From Dongia_A sp039808885 (GTDB lineage Bacteria; Pseudomonadota; Alphaproteobacteria; Dongiales; Dongiaceae), in NCBI GenBank assembly GCA_039808885.1, contig JBDHTX010000013.1, forward strand, positions 1 through 64,000: a DNA stretch of 64,000 nucleotides, written 5' to 3'. The notes under the pieces were generated by a model. The model made no database searches, was not told the origin of the DNA, and worked only from the letters and a program-made list of their open reading frames with translations. A program made the position numbers and the translations under genes. Shown in pieces: positions 1 through 9,532 of the stretch (within the stretch, counting starts at the first letter, position 1; each line of letters begins with the position of its first letter).

Positions 1-592
1 ACGTGCCGCTTGACTCGCCCGACGTTCCCGAGGTGCCACCGGACGCACCGCCACTGGTCTGGCCCGAGGTGCCGCCGCTGGTGTTGCCGGACGTGCCGCC
101 GCTGGTCTGACCTGACGTGCCACTCGACTGGCCCGACGTTCCCGAGGTGCCGCCGCTGGCGCCGCCGGATGTACCGCCGCTGGTTTGCCCCGAGGTATCG
201 CCGCTGGCGCCGCCGGATGTACCACCGCTGGTCTGACCGGATGCACCGCTCGAAGCGCCACTGCTCGAGGTGCCGCTGCTGGAGGTGCCCGACGAGCCGG
301 AACTCGAAGTGCCGGAACTCGACGCCGTCAATACACCTGGCTCAACGGAGGTGCCGGCCGAGAATCCTTCGGAGGAGTCGCCGCCGTTTCCCGAATTGGC
401 CGACCCTGGCGGCGCTGACGGATCTGACGAATCCGGCGGACCGGCACTTAACGGACCAATGTTAAGAGGCGCGCAGTCGATGTCACCGCATGGACCGGCA
501 GGGGGAGGCGGTGCCGCGATGGTCACCACCGTTCCGGTCAAGACGGCGACCGCAATTGTCGCGGACCAGCCGAGTATGGCAGTCGTTTTCAT
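1..592 (-). CDS. Gly/Ser/Thr-repeat exported protein, 5' part (runs off the window)
   Basis: An uninterrupted minus-strand frame starts at ATG 592 and is still open at base 1, giving 197 residues of a partial protein. The start follows a CAGGGG ribosome-site-like stretch. The N-terminus (MKTTAILGWSATIAVAVLTG) has a Lys and then a hydrophobic segment, so it is a signal peptide or N-terminal anchor. Next come a Pro-rich stretch with two Cys (PCGDIDCAP) and, from about residue 85, an almost pure Gly/Ser/Thr region made of 4-5-residue units such as SGGTSGQT, SGGASGGT and SGTSGQSS, with occasional Gln, Asn, Asp or Glu. No catalytic domain is visible. Such tracts are common in surface or envelope proteins as flexible, possibly glycosylated stalks. 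The function is unknown and the C-terminus is missing. Confidence 0.7.
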   Translation of the reverse strand, partial: MKTTAILGWSATIAVAVLTGTVVTIAAPPPPAGPCGDIDCAPLNIGPLSAGPPDSSDPSAPPGSANSGNGGDSSEGFSAGTSVEPGVLTASSSGTSSSGSSGTSSSGTSSSGASSGASGQTSGGTSGGASGDTSGQTSGGTSGGASGGTSGTSGQSSGTSGQTSGGTSGNTSGGTSGQTSGGASGGTSGTSGESSGT

Positions 593-837
593 GCGAAACC
601 CCTGCAAAACAGCCGGCAACCCGATCTCGCACCATCCATCGGTGGGCGGTCCGCGATCACACGCTCCTGAAATCACACCCCAATGATCACCCTGTCCAGG
701 CAAGTCGCCGAACGCTGCCATAGTACGCGGCCCAGGGGGTCGGGTCTTGGAATTGGGCGACGGGGGTCTTTGCAGATAGCGAACCGCCGGATGTAGGATA
801 GGTCGGCAGTTCCGGTCGGCTGGCTTGGGGTATCGGA

Positions 838-1887
838 ATGGCGCAGATTGAGGGCGTCGGCGGGGCAGCACCCGGGCGTGTACGGGGAGATGCCCAGGCA
901 ATTTCCCAGAGCGATGCGGCAGCAAGCGCTCGCGGCGGCGTATTCACGTTCTCTACCGAAGCGTTTCGCGAGTCTGAGCGGATTGCCGCCTGGCGTGAAG
1001 AGTTCGCCCGCACGATCCTGAAACTCGACATCATACCCCGGTCCAGGGAACGGTTCAGTGCCCGAGCCACGATCCACCATTCGGCTCGGTTCTCTGTGCT
1101 GCGCGCAACGACCTCCCATGTCGATCATGATGCGAGCTCCCGGAGCATGATCGCCAACGACAAGGTGTCGCTTGTCTGGATACCGTCCTGCCGCGCGCGC
1201 GCGTCGCAGCTTGGCCGCAGCACGGATATCGATCCAGGCGATGCCTTGCTGATGAGCCATGGCGACGTGGGAGCGGTTTCGTTCTCAAGCGATTGCCGAT
1301 ACATGGCGGCGGTGCTGCCGAAATCCGCTCTGGCGCCGCTGGTCCCGGACATCGGCGAGCTTTTTGGACGTCGCGTACCCGGTGCCAATCCGGCGCTGCA
1401 AGTGCTTCTGCGCTATCTCGATCTTGCGCGGGATAGCCAGGAAGCCGCCGGCCCGGAGTTGCAGAATCTTCTTGGCGATCACGTTTCGGATTTGATTGCG
1501 CTGGCCTTGGGGGCGACGCGACACGCGGCCGAGCGCGCGCGCACCCGCGGCCTGGCGGCGGCGCGGCTGTCCGCCATGAAGGACGACATCCAGAAGGCCT
1601 GTCGCCGGCCGGACCTGTCAGTCCACGCGGTTGCCGCGCGGCACGGCGTAGGCGTCCGCTACGTGCAGCGGGTCTTCGAGGAAGCCGGTGTCACCTTCAC
1701 CCAGTTCCTGACCGAGCAAAGGCTGCTCGCCGCCCATAAGGCGTTGCGAAGCACCGCCGCGGCGCCGGCGCCGATCAGCATGATCGCGTATGAAAGCGGC
1801 TTCTCGGACGTGTCGCATTTCAATCGGCTGTTCCGCCGGCGTTTCGGCTGCACGCCGAACGAGGTGCGCAAGATCGCGACGTCGTGA
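838..1887 (+). CDS. AraC-family transcriptional regulator
   Basis: A 349-residue protein. Residues about 35-215 resemble the AraC-binding-like sensor domain of regulators such as FeaR. Residues about 245-349 form the double helix-turn-helix of AraC proteins. The end, from YESGFSDVSHFNRLFRRRFG to TPNEVRK, is the classical second HTH signature. It lies downstream of a 245-bp gap, divergent from the Gly/Ser/Thr-repeat gene, so it may control that gene or itself. The last 68 bases overlap, tail to tail, the 3' end of the glycosyltransferase on the other strand. The overlapped part encodes the conserved HTH, so this frame is certainly genuine. The effector is unknown. Confidence 0.92.
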   Translation: MAQIEGVGGAAPGRVRGDAQAISQSDAAASARGGVFTFSTEAFRESERIAAWREEFARTILKLDIIPRSRERFSARATIHHSARFSVLRATTSHVDHDASSRSMIANDKVSLVWIPSCRARASQLGRSTDIDPGDALLMSHGDVGAVSFSSDCRYMAAVLPKSALAPLVPDIGELFGRRVPGANPALQVLLRYLDLARDSQEAAGPELQNLLGDHVSDLIALALGATRHAAERARTRGLAAARLSAMKDDIQKACRRPDLSVHAVAARHGVGVRYVQRVFEEAGVTFTQFLTEQRLLAAHKALRSTAAAPAPISMIAYESGFSDVSHFNRLFRRRFGCTPNEVRKIATS

Positions 1888-3493
1888 CTGCCCGGCCATT
1901 CCTGGCGCGCCAGCTTCGCAGCCGCAGCCACAGATCCGCCCCCGTTGGCCCGATGGCGCGCCTGAGCCGAAGATATCGCGCAACCGTCTTGCGCCTGGGG
2001 ATTCGCGACGTCCGGCGCAGCAGCGCGGTCGCGACGCTGCTGCGCTCCACCGGATCTTCGAGGGCTCCGGCGATCCGCGTGAGAAGGCGCCAGAGCGGGT
2101 TGCGCGCGGCAATCGGTCCCGACTGCGAAAGCCAGTCAGCGCAATCCGTGGGCGCGAGGACAGGCGCCGCCGCGATGCCACGCGCCAGGCGCGGCAGCAA
2201 TTCGGCTGCCGCGACGGCGAGCGGAGAGGCGGGATCCGCGATCGCGGCGTAATGCGCAAGGTCGTGGCGCAGCGATGCGAGGATGAGCAGGGCCGAACGG
2301 CCATTGACGCCTGGCATGCCGCACAGCGTCTCGACCAGGAGGCGAAAGCGGGCGATTTCCGCCGCGACCAGGGACTGCGAGGTTGCGGCGATCGGCCGGT
2401 CATGATGGGCGGCGATGCGCGCCAGCAGGGCGTGGGCGCAGATCCAGTGCTCGGGTCGATGCAGGATTTCTCCCAGGCTGCGCAAGGCGACCACGATGTC
2501 CGGCCCCTGGTCATGATGGCGCTGCCGGTGCAGGGATTCGCGCGGCCGTCGGCGCACCACGCTGAGCCTGTCGACCGCGACCGCTTTCGCTCCGGCGAGG
2601 CCCAGGGTGATCCAGAACCGGTAATCCTCGGTGCGCCGGAGGTCTTCCTCGAATCCGCCGGCCCGCAGGATCGTCCAGCGCGGCATCATCACGCTGGAGA
2701 CAAAGAAGGGGATCCGCTGGGCGGCCACGCGCAGCAGGTCGGTGGTCGGGCAGGCGGGGCCGCCATCAGGCGCCGGCGCCGCGCGCGGATTGCGTACGCC
2801 GTCTCGCTCGATCACCGCGCCGCCGAAGCAGATCGCGGCATCGGGAATGGCGCGGAATGCGGCGAGCTTGGCGGAAACCGCATCCGGCAGCAGCAGGTTG
2901 TCCGAATCCAGGAAGTGGATGAAATCGCCGCGCGCGGCGGCGATGCCGGCATTGCGCGCGCGGGAGACGCCGGCATTCTCCTGGCGCAGCACGCGCACCT
3001 GGTCGCCGAAGCGCCGCAGCGCCGTCTCGGGGTGATCGGTGGAGCCGTCGTCGACCACGAGGATTTCCAGCGGCCGCCAATCCTGGGCCAGGCAGCTCTC
3101 CACCGCCTCCACCACCAGGCCGGCGCGGTTGAAGACCGGAATGACCACCGTGATGAGAGGCCGGAAATTGTCGCGCTCGGGCGCCAGGAGATGTCCCAGC
3201 ATGCGGCCATGGAAGGCGCGGCGGATTTCCGCGCCGGCCTGGCTAGCGAGCTCGCGCAGCCGGTCGAGATGCCAGCGCGCGGCAGGCCCGGGGCAGGTTC
3301 GGCCGATGATGGCGGGATTGGGCGCCCCCGGTTCAGGCGTCGGCCCAGGCGCGTTGCTCCAATCGGCGAGGGCCTGCAGCGCGTCCGCCGGCAACGCCGC
3401 GTCATGAGCGACCAGGTCGTGCAGCGCGGCCAAGGCGGCACCGCGGCTGGGATCGCCGGGCGCGGCGGCCGGCACATGCTGCGACGCGCTCAT
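1820..3493 (-). CDS. GT2-family glycosyltransferase with long C-terminal extension
   Basis: A 557-residue protein starting at ATG 3493, which overlaps the stop of the upstream acyltransferase gene in an ATGA, so the two are translationally coupled. A GT-A domain of family 2 occupies about residues 110-340: it opens with ITVVIPVFNRA, has the nucleotide-binding DDGS, the ENAGVSRARNAG stretch and a DSDN metal motif equivalent to DxD. About 220 residues follow that are mostly alpha-helical and have no recognisable domain. The frame extends open further upstream, but that part is antisense-type shadow of the acyltransferase. The family transfers sugars from nucleotide-activated donors, here probably onto a lipid or envelope glycan given the partner gene. 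The acceptor is unknown. Confidence 0.88.
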   Translation of the reverse strand: MSASQHVPAAAPGDPSRGAALAALHDLVAHDAALPADALQALADWSNAPGPTPEPGAPNPAIIGRTCPGPAARWHLDRLRELASQAGAEIRRAFHGRMLGHLLAPERDNFRPLITVVIPVFNRAGLVVEAVESCLAQDWRPLEILVVDDGSTDHPETALRRFGDQVRVLRQENAGVSRARNAGIAAARGDFIHFLDSDNLLLPDAVSAKLAAFRAIPDAAICFGGAVIERDGVRNPRAAPAPDGGPACPTTDLLRVAAQRIPFFVSSVMMPRWTILRAGGFEEDLRRTEDYRFWITLGLAGAKAVAVDRLSVVRRRPRESLHRQRHHDQGPDIVVALRSLGEILHRPEHWICAHALLARIAAHHDRPIAATSQSLVAAEIARFRLLVETLCGMPGVNGRSALLILASLRHDLAHYAAIADPASPLAVAAAELLPRLARGIAAAPVLAPTDCADWLSQSGPIAARNPLWRLLTRIAGALEDPVERSSVATALLRRTSRIPRRKTVARYLRLRRAIGPTGADLWLRLRSWRARNGRAVTTSRSCAPRSACSRNAGGTAD

Positions 3494-4479
3494 CCCGCCT
3501 GCCACTCCTTCCAGCCGCGCCACTGGTCCGGATAGCGCGCGATCCAAGGCTCGTGCCGGGCGAGATAGGCCTGCGCCGCCGCGCATTCGGCGTCGCGCCG
3601 CCCAAGGCCCGGCGGCAGCGCAAGCGGCGCTTCGATGGCGACATGAAAGCTGCCGTCCGCCTCGCGCACGGTGAAGACCGGCAGCAACGCGGCGCCGGTC
3701 AGCGCGGCGAGGCGCGGCGCGCCGAGGGCGATCTTCATGCGGCCATCGAGCAGCGTGCCCGCTATCAGGTCGCTGCCTTCCCAGGCGCCCGCCGTGATCG
3801 ACAGCAGGCCGTTGTGGCGCAGGGTCTCGACCATGCGGCGCATCGCCGATACGGGATTGCGGCGGTCGAAGACGATGCGTTCGGCCAGATGGCGGTCTTC
3901 GGGAAGACAGCGCACCGGATTGAGCAAGGCGATCCCGAGCCGCGTCTTGGAAAAACCGTGCTCCGGCCGGCTCATATGGGCGAGGGCGCAGCCCCGCGCG
4001 GCCAGCGCGATCTTGGTGACGTTGCTGTTGAAGGCGAAATGGCCGACCCAGAGGATGGCGCCGCGGCCGGCCGCGCGCGCGGCGTCCAGATGCGTGAGAC
4101 CGCTGAAGGTGACGCGGGGCTGCCAACCGCCCGGCCGCCAGGCGCGCAGGTTCTGCAGCCGCAATTCGTAGACTGCCGCCTGGAGGTCCAGGGCGATCTT
4201 CAGGGCCCGGTCCGCGCTGGTGCCCGCACGGCCGCGCCCGATCGCCTGCGCGGTGCGGTCGAGGCTCCCGCGGTCCACCAGCGGCAGGCGCGCCAGAATG
4301 CGGGTGAGGCCGCGCCAGCAACGCTCGGGCAGCAGCCATGCCGCCGGCAGCAGGCCGAGCAGCGATCCGGCGATGGCCAGGTCGCCGCTGTTCCAGGCCG
4401 CCCGCCCACCGAGGTCGCGGCGGCGGCGCAGGATGCGCTGCGGCCGGCCGCGTGGCGTGTCGTTGGAGTCAGGGGTCAT
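3490..4479 (-). CDS. Lipid A biosynthesis acyltransferase (LpxL/HtrB)-like protein
   Basis: 329 residues from the chosen ATG at 4479; ATG 4488 or TTG 4512 are alternatives and none has a strong ribosome site. After a basic N-terminus there is a hydrophobic helix (about 33-52), then a domain resembling the LpxL/LpxM lysophospholipid acyltransferase fold, with GAILWVGHFAFNSN, RPEHGF and a late GAWEGSD block. Classical members have a catalytic His-x4-Asp/Glu; here the His (about 147) is followed by Ser at the acidic position, so the motif is degenerate. It is coupled by ATGA overlap to a GT2 glycosyltransferase, which suggests a two-enzyme lipid or glycolipid modification step at the inner membrane. 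Whether it is an active acyltransferase is uncertain. Confidence 0.8.
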   Translation of the reverse strand: MTPDSNDTPRGRPQRILRRRRDLGGRAAWNSGDLAIAGSLLGLLPAAWLLPERCWRGLTRILARLPLVDRGSLDRTAQAIGRGRAGTSADRALKIALDLQAAVYELRLQNLRAWRPGGWQPRVTFSGLTHLDAARAAGRGAILWVGHFAFNSNVTKIALAARGCALAHMSRPEHGFSKTRLGIALLNPVRCLPEDRHLAERIVFDRRNPVSAMRRMVETLRHNGLLSITAGAWEGSDLIAGTLLDGRMKIALGAPRLAALTGAALLPVFTVREADGSFHVAIEAPLALPPGLGRRDAECAAAQAYLARHEPWIARYPDQWRGWKEWQAG

Positions 4480-4568
4480 GCGCCGCATCGCCGGAATTTG
4501 ACGGGTCGCCAACCTACAAGCGGAGGGCGTGACCCGGAAGGGACCCTGCGCCGGACGGAGCCTAGAAC

Positions 4569-4644
4569 TGGCGACCCCGGCTGGATTCGAACCAGCGGCC
4601 TACTGCTTAGAAGGCAGTTGCTCTATCCTCTGAGCTACGGGGTC
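4569..4644 (-). tRNA. tRNA-Arg (anticodon UCU)
   Basis: The minus strand folds into a full cloverleaf: acceptor GACCCCG pairs with CGGGGTC, the D arm begins TAGCTCAG, the anticodon loop is CTTCTAA with anticodon TCT in an ACTGC/GCAGT stem, and the T loop is GTTCGAATC. Discriminator G is followed by an encoded CCA. It reads AGA codons, which are rare in such a GC-rich genome. Confidence 0.96.
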
Positions 4645-4656
4645 GGCGTCACGGCC

Positions 4657-4962
4657 TCAATGGGTCCAGCGGCCGATGCGGTCATACTTGAAATTGTCGG
4701 CATAGGCGCGCGGCTGCAGCCGGTGCGGCTTCGGCTCCTCGACCACATAGGCGAGGCCCTCGCGCTCGGCATAGGCGATCGCCTCTTCCTTGCTCTCGAA
4801 TTTCAGGGTCACCTGCTGGCGCGTCTCGGCGGCCGAGGTCCAGCCCATCAGGGGGTCGGCCTGGCGCTTCACCGCGGCGTCGTATTGCAGGACCCATTCC
4901 TTGGTCTTGCCCTTGCCCGACTGCATGGCGTTGCGCGCCGGCTTGAAGATGCGAACCTGCAT
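4657..4962 (-). CDS. Complex I accessory subunit, NDUFS4/ETC_C1 family
   Basis: 101 residues from ATG 4962, chosen because AAGGA lies nine bases upstream. A longer open frame would run through the tRNA-Pro gene and is spurious. The protein carries the NDUFS4 pattern: an N-terminal MQVRIFKPARNAMQSG, then KTKEWVLQYD, an MGWTSAAET block and the C-terminal FKYDRIGRW. In alphaproteobacteria and mitochondria this protein is an accessory subunit of NADH:ubiquinone oxidoreductase that sits on the peripheral arm near the FMN end. It lies alone between two tRNA genes, away from any nuo operon, which is usual for this gene. Confidence 0.93.
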   Translation of the reverse strand: MQVRIFKPARNAMQSGKGKTKEWVLQYDAAVKRQADPLMGWTSAAETRQQVTLKFESKEEAIAYAEREGLAYVVEEPKPHRLQPRAYADNFKYDRIGRWTH

Positions 4963-5019
4963 ATGCCCTCGTCCTTGCTGGCGCCGGATCGGCGCATGGT
5001 CCCTGGCCGGTGGGTCGGA

Positions 5020-5096
5020 TGGTCGGGGCGACTGGATTCGAACCAGCGACACCCTGCTCCCAAAGCAGGTACTCTACCGGGCTGAGCTACGCCCCG
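5020..5096 (-). tRNA. tRNA-Pro (anticodon UGG)
   Basis: The minus strand forms a complete cloverleaf: acceptor CGGGGCG pairs with CGCCCCG, the D arm is TAGCTCAG, the anticodon loop is TTTGGGA (anticodon TGG) closed by CCTGC/GCAGG, and the T arm contains GTTCGAATC. Discriminator A is followed by an encoded CCA. Confidence 0.96.
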
Positions 5097-5270
5097 CCGA
5101 CCATCGGCAGTCGAGCGCGAAGCTAGGTAAATGCCAGGGTTTTTGCAAGTGCGGGACCCCGTGCCACGAATGCCGCCTTGAGCCAACAGTCTGCAATTGC
5201 TCAAGAATTTCCATCGAGCCAAGGCCGTTTGTCCCTCGACCCAGAGGCGGGGCCGGTCGAGGCGCACTGG

Positions 5271-5455
5271 ATGACGCGTCCTCTGGAGCGTTTTGCGACG
5301 CTGCAGCCGCGATTCTCGCCAAGCTCCTGGTTCCACTTGCCGCCGCTCTCTGGATCTGGCCGGGCGTCCACCATCCCGGAAACACGGCCTTTGGCCCGGA
5401 CTGGGATTGCAGCGCGATCAGGAGCGGCGAGCTGCTCTGCCTCCAGCGGCCCTAG
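5271..5455 (+). pseudogene. Small membrane peptide gene with an apparent -1 frameshift
   Basis: ATG 5271 has GAGG eight bases upstream and begins MTRPLERF, but that frame then turns to noise. Shifting back one base at the TTTT run (5291-5294) continues as CDAAAAILAKLLVPLAAALW, a convincing membrane helix, then a Cys-containing tail ending GELLCLQRP and TAG at 5453-5455. The combined product would be about 61 residues. The stop shares CTAG with the stop of the convergent LuxR-type gene, the arrangement expected of two real convergent genes. It could be a sequencing error in a homopolymer, a true pseudogene, or frameshift expression. The peptide family is not recognised. Confidence 0.38.
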
Positions 5456-6126
5456 CCGGCCCGATCCAGCGCCTGGGCGTGGACCATGTCGTGGCGCGAG
5501 GCGAGCACGGCGGCCTGGGTCCGGTTGGCGACCCCCAGTTTGCGCATCAGGCGGTGGATCTGCACCTTGATCGTCGCCTCTTTGGCGTCCAGGCGGCGCG
5601 CGATCTCCTTGTTGGACAGGCCCTCGCCCAGCAGCGCCATGATCTTGATCTCGCGCTGGGTCAGGCTGTCCAAGGCTGGCGCCCCGGATTCCGCATGCGC
5701 CCGGCCGTGCAGCAGTTCGGGCGGCAAATAGGTGTTCCCCCCGGCAGCCATCCGGATCGCCGCCACCAGCACCTCCGCCGAGGCCGAGCTCAGCACGATG
5801 CCCTTGATTCCCAACTCGGTCAGGTTGGCGGCGACCGGTGGCGCCACGCTGTTCATCACCAGCACCACGGGGATGGCTGGCTTGCGTTTCAGGCTGTCAC
5901 CGATGCAGCCGAGATCCTCGTTGGAGCAGGGGGTGACGGTAATGACCAGCGCATCCGCAGCCCCCTGGCCGGACAGAGCGTCGAAGGCATGCTGGGCGCT
6001 CTCCATGCCGGCGACCGAGATTGTCGCATCGGTCTGTCGGATCAGCGCCGCCAGCCCTTCACGATCGAGCCGCGAACGATTGGCGAGCAAGACACGCAAC
6101 GGTGCAGCGACCGACGCGGGCGTCAT
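5452..6126 (-). CDS. NarL/FixJ-type regulator with a degenerate receiver
   Basis: 224 residues: a receiver-like domain (about 10-130) and a LuxR-type HTH (about 152-215) with LTQREIKIMALLGEGLSNKE and ATIKVQIHRLMRKLGVANRT. The receiver keeps its fold pattern but lacks the chemistry. The acidic pair is Ala15-Asn16, the phospho-acceptor position reads Thr63 (LVITVTPC) and the conserved Lys is Ser113. It should therefore not be activated by phosphorylation. It is divergent, across an AT-rich 330-bp region, from a chemotaxis-receptor-like fragment and a histidine kinase. The signal and targets are unknown. Confidence 0.9.
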   Translation of the reverse strand: MTPASVAAPLRVLLANRSRLDREGLAALIRQTDATISVAGMESAQHAFDALSGQGAADALVITVTPCSNEDLGCIGDSLKRKPAIPVVLVMNSVAPPVAANLTELGIKGIVLSSASAEVLVAAIRMAAGGNTYLPPELLHGRAHAESGAPALDSLTQREIKIMALLGEGLSNKEIARRLDAKEATIKVQIHRLMRKLGVANRTQAAVLASRHDMVHAQALDRAG

Positions 6127-6457
6127 TCGCCGGTCTCCACTTCGAGCGCTGGGGGGATGCGCATGGTTCCACTCCGACTCGCCTGAATCCCGCCTGAGTC
6201 ATGTCAGACTCGATATCCACACTTTACGTGTGACAATACCTTCATAACGTTAACGAATAGACGAATCAAGTACTCGAAAGTTACAAGTATTACCCGTCGA
6301 GATTTGTCATACATATCTTGAGATGACATTTAGACCTCAGGAATAAAACAACAATACAGACTGAATGGTAGGTCGTGTTTCACGACATTTTTACCTGTAA
6401 CTGCCATTCTGTCGCAGAGGCGATTCAGTATCCATCTCAGTTTCTAGGGGAGATGCG
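6127..6457. promoter_or_regulatory. AT-rich divergent control region
   Basis: This 330-bp gap separates the LuxR-type gene (minus) from the chemotaxis-receptor-like fragment (plus) and is markedly more AT-rich than the surrounding sequence. Two neighbouring dyads are visible: GAGTC-N6-GACTC at 6196-6211 and CACAC-N5-GTGTG at 6218-6232. Both lie upstream of the LuxR-type gene and are candidate operators. On the plus strand, TTGAGA followed after 17 bases by GAATAA (about 6318-6346) could be a weak -35/-10 pair. No ORF in the gap looks coding. Confidence 0.4.
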
Positions 6458-6808
6458 ATGGCGTGCGGCGATGCATCCGGACAGGGCCGATCTGACCAGA
6501 ACGGTCGCCGCGCGGGCACCGCGGCCGTTGCATCCCGCAATCCGGCGATTCTTGAGTCCGAGGTTGCCCACCAGGCCGCGCAATGCGCCAACGTTGCCCG
6601 GCGCGCCGTGTGCGAAGGGGAACGGATCGCCCAGTCCTTCACGCGCCTCGCCGAGGCCGCAGGACGCATCGGCGAGGTGGTGCGCCTGATCAACGGCATC
6701 ACCGACCAGGCCAATCTGCTGGCGCTCAGCGCCGCCATCGCCACCACGCCCGCGGACGGGCCGGACGGCAAGGCCAGACAGGTCCTTGCGCGCGAGCGTT
6801 CGCGCTAG
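6458..6808 (+). CDS. Orphan chemotaxis-receptor (MCP) signalling-tip fragment
   Basis: 116 residues from ATG 6458, with AGGGGAG seven bases upstream, so it looks translated. There is no membrane segment, sensor or HAMP domain. Residues about 50-105 resemble the cytoplasmic hairpin tip of methyl-accepting chemotaxis proteins: IGEVVRLINGITDQANLLAL is close to the tip consensus that binds CheA and CheW. The usual continuation NAAIEAARAGEAG is decayed to SAAIATTPADGPDG, and the protein stops before the returning helix. It is either a pseudogene remnant or a free hairpin. It sits 38 bp before a histidine kinase gene on the same strand. Confidence 0.6.
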   Translation: MACGDASGQGRSDQNGRRAGTAAVASRNPAILESEVAHQAAQCANVARRAVCEGERIAQSFTRLAEAAGRIGEVVRLINGITDQANLLALSAAIATTPADGPDGKARQVLARERSR

Positions 6809-6846
6809 GCGACGCGCCGGTGGCCGCGTCGCGAAGGGGGATACGA

Positions 6847-8508
<1,662 letters not shown>

Positions 8509-8514
8509 CGGCGG

Positions 8515-9435
8515 CTAAGCCGCGGCCGGGCGCAGCATCGCCGGATCGGCGGCGACCTCCGTCTTCAGCCAGGCGCGGAAGGCCTCGACCGGGCGGTCGC
8601 CGCTGCGCTCCTGCGGGCAGACCAGGTACCAGCGCGCCGGCTGGCGCACCTCGATGGCGAATGGGCGCACCAGGCGGCCCAGCTTCAGATCTTCCGCCAC
8701 CATGAAATGCGGCGCCAGGGCCACGCCCTGGCCGTCAAGCGCGGCCTCGATGGCGAGCAGGTAGGAATCGAACTGCGCCGCGGCGCGGCCCTTCAAATTC
8801 GGCACGCCGGCTTCCTGCAGCCAGAGCTGCCAGTCATTCGCCGTCGTATAGACCTGCAGCAAGGCGTGATTCACCAGGTCGACCGGCTGGCGCAGGCCGA
8901 GGCCGCTTTGCGCCAGGCCCGGCGTGCAGACCGGGAACAGCAGCGCGTCGAACAGATGGTCGTAGTGCAGCCCGGGCCGGTCGGCTGCGGCGGTGCTGAT
9001 GAGGCCGAGATCGGCGATCTGCGGGTCGAACTCCCAATCGAAATGGCTGGTGTTGACCCGCACCACCACGTTCGGATTGGCGGTCTGGAAGCGGTGCAGG
9101 CGGGGAATGAGCCAGCGCACCGCCACGGTGACATAGACCTGGACCCGCAGATCCTCCGACCGGCGGGCGCGGCGCAGCAACTCGGCCCCCTGGCTCATGC
9201 GGTCGAAGCCGTCGCGCAGGAAGGGGAAGAGGATTCGCCCGGCCTCGCTCAACGCCACCCGCCGCCCGCTGCGATCGAACAGGCGGACCGCGAAATGCTC
9301 TTCCAGCCCCGCCACCTGGTGCGAGATCGCGGACTGGGTAAGACCCAGTTCCTCGGCGGCGGATCGGAAGCTCATGTGCCGGGCGGCGGCCTCGAAGGCG
9401 CGCAGGGCGGCGAGCGGCGGCAGGTCGCGTTTCAT
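8515..9435 (-). CDS. LysR-family regulator, GcvA-like
   Basis: 306 residues. The N-terminal winged HTH (about 5-65: PPLAALRAFEAAARHMSF, then LTQSAISHQVAGLEEHFAVR) and the effector-binding domain (about 93-295) match the GcvA subgroup of LysR regulators. GcvA itself controls the glycine cleavage system. It is divergent, across 97 bp, from the MttB-type methyltransferase gene that opens the methylated-amine block. By the usual LysR arrangement it is the likely regulator of that block, responding to the substrate or an intermediate. It ends 6 bp after the convergent histidine kinase stop. Confidence 0.92.
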   Translation of the reverse strand: MKRDLPPLAALRAFEAAARHMSFRSAAEELGLTQSAISHQVAGLEEHFAVRLFDRSGRRVALSEAGRILFPFLRDGFDRMSQGAELLRRARRSEDLRVQVYVTVAVRWLIPRLHRFQTANPNVVVRVNTSHFDWEFDPQIADLGLISTAAADRPGLHYDHLFDALLFPVCTPGLAQSGLGLRQPVDLVNHALLQVYTTANDWQLWLQEAGVPNLKGRAAAQFDSYLLAIEAALDGQGVALAPHFMVAEDLKLGRLVRPFAIEVRQPARWYLVCPQERSGDRPVEAFRAWLKTEVAADPAMLRPAAA

Positions 9436-9444
9436 GAATCAGAA

Positions 9445-9458
9445 TCATCTATTGATGA
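9445..9458. promoter_or_regulatory. Candidate LysR operator
   Basis: A perfect inverted repeat TCATC-TATT-GATGA begins ten bases upstream of the lysR ATG, in the 97-bp intergenic space shared with the methyltransferase gene. Its position fits an autoregulatory operator of a divergently arranged LysR regulator. The arms are short, so chance is possible. Confidence 0.35.
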
Positions 9459-9532
9459 ATTAGTCTCGCTTGCTGGCCGGCGGTTTTCAAGGGAAAATGC
9501 ATTAAATCCAAGTCCTGGGAAGGAATCTCGAA

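Noticed and set aside
1790..3535. A 581-codon plus-strand open frame
   Set aside because: Lies wholly antisense to the glycosyltransferase, whose DDGS and DSDN motifs prove the minus frame.
4963..5052. A 30-residue N-terminal extension of the NDUFS4-like protein
   Set aside because: It would be encoded by the tRNA-Pro gene and the ribosome site AAGGA fits only the inner ATG.
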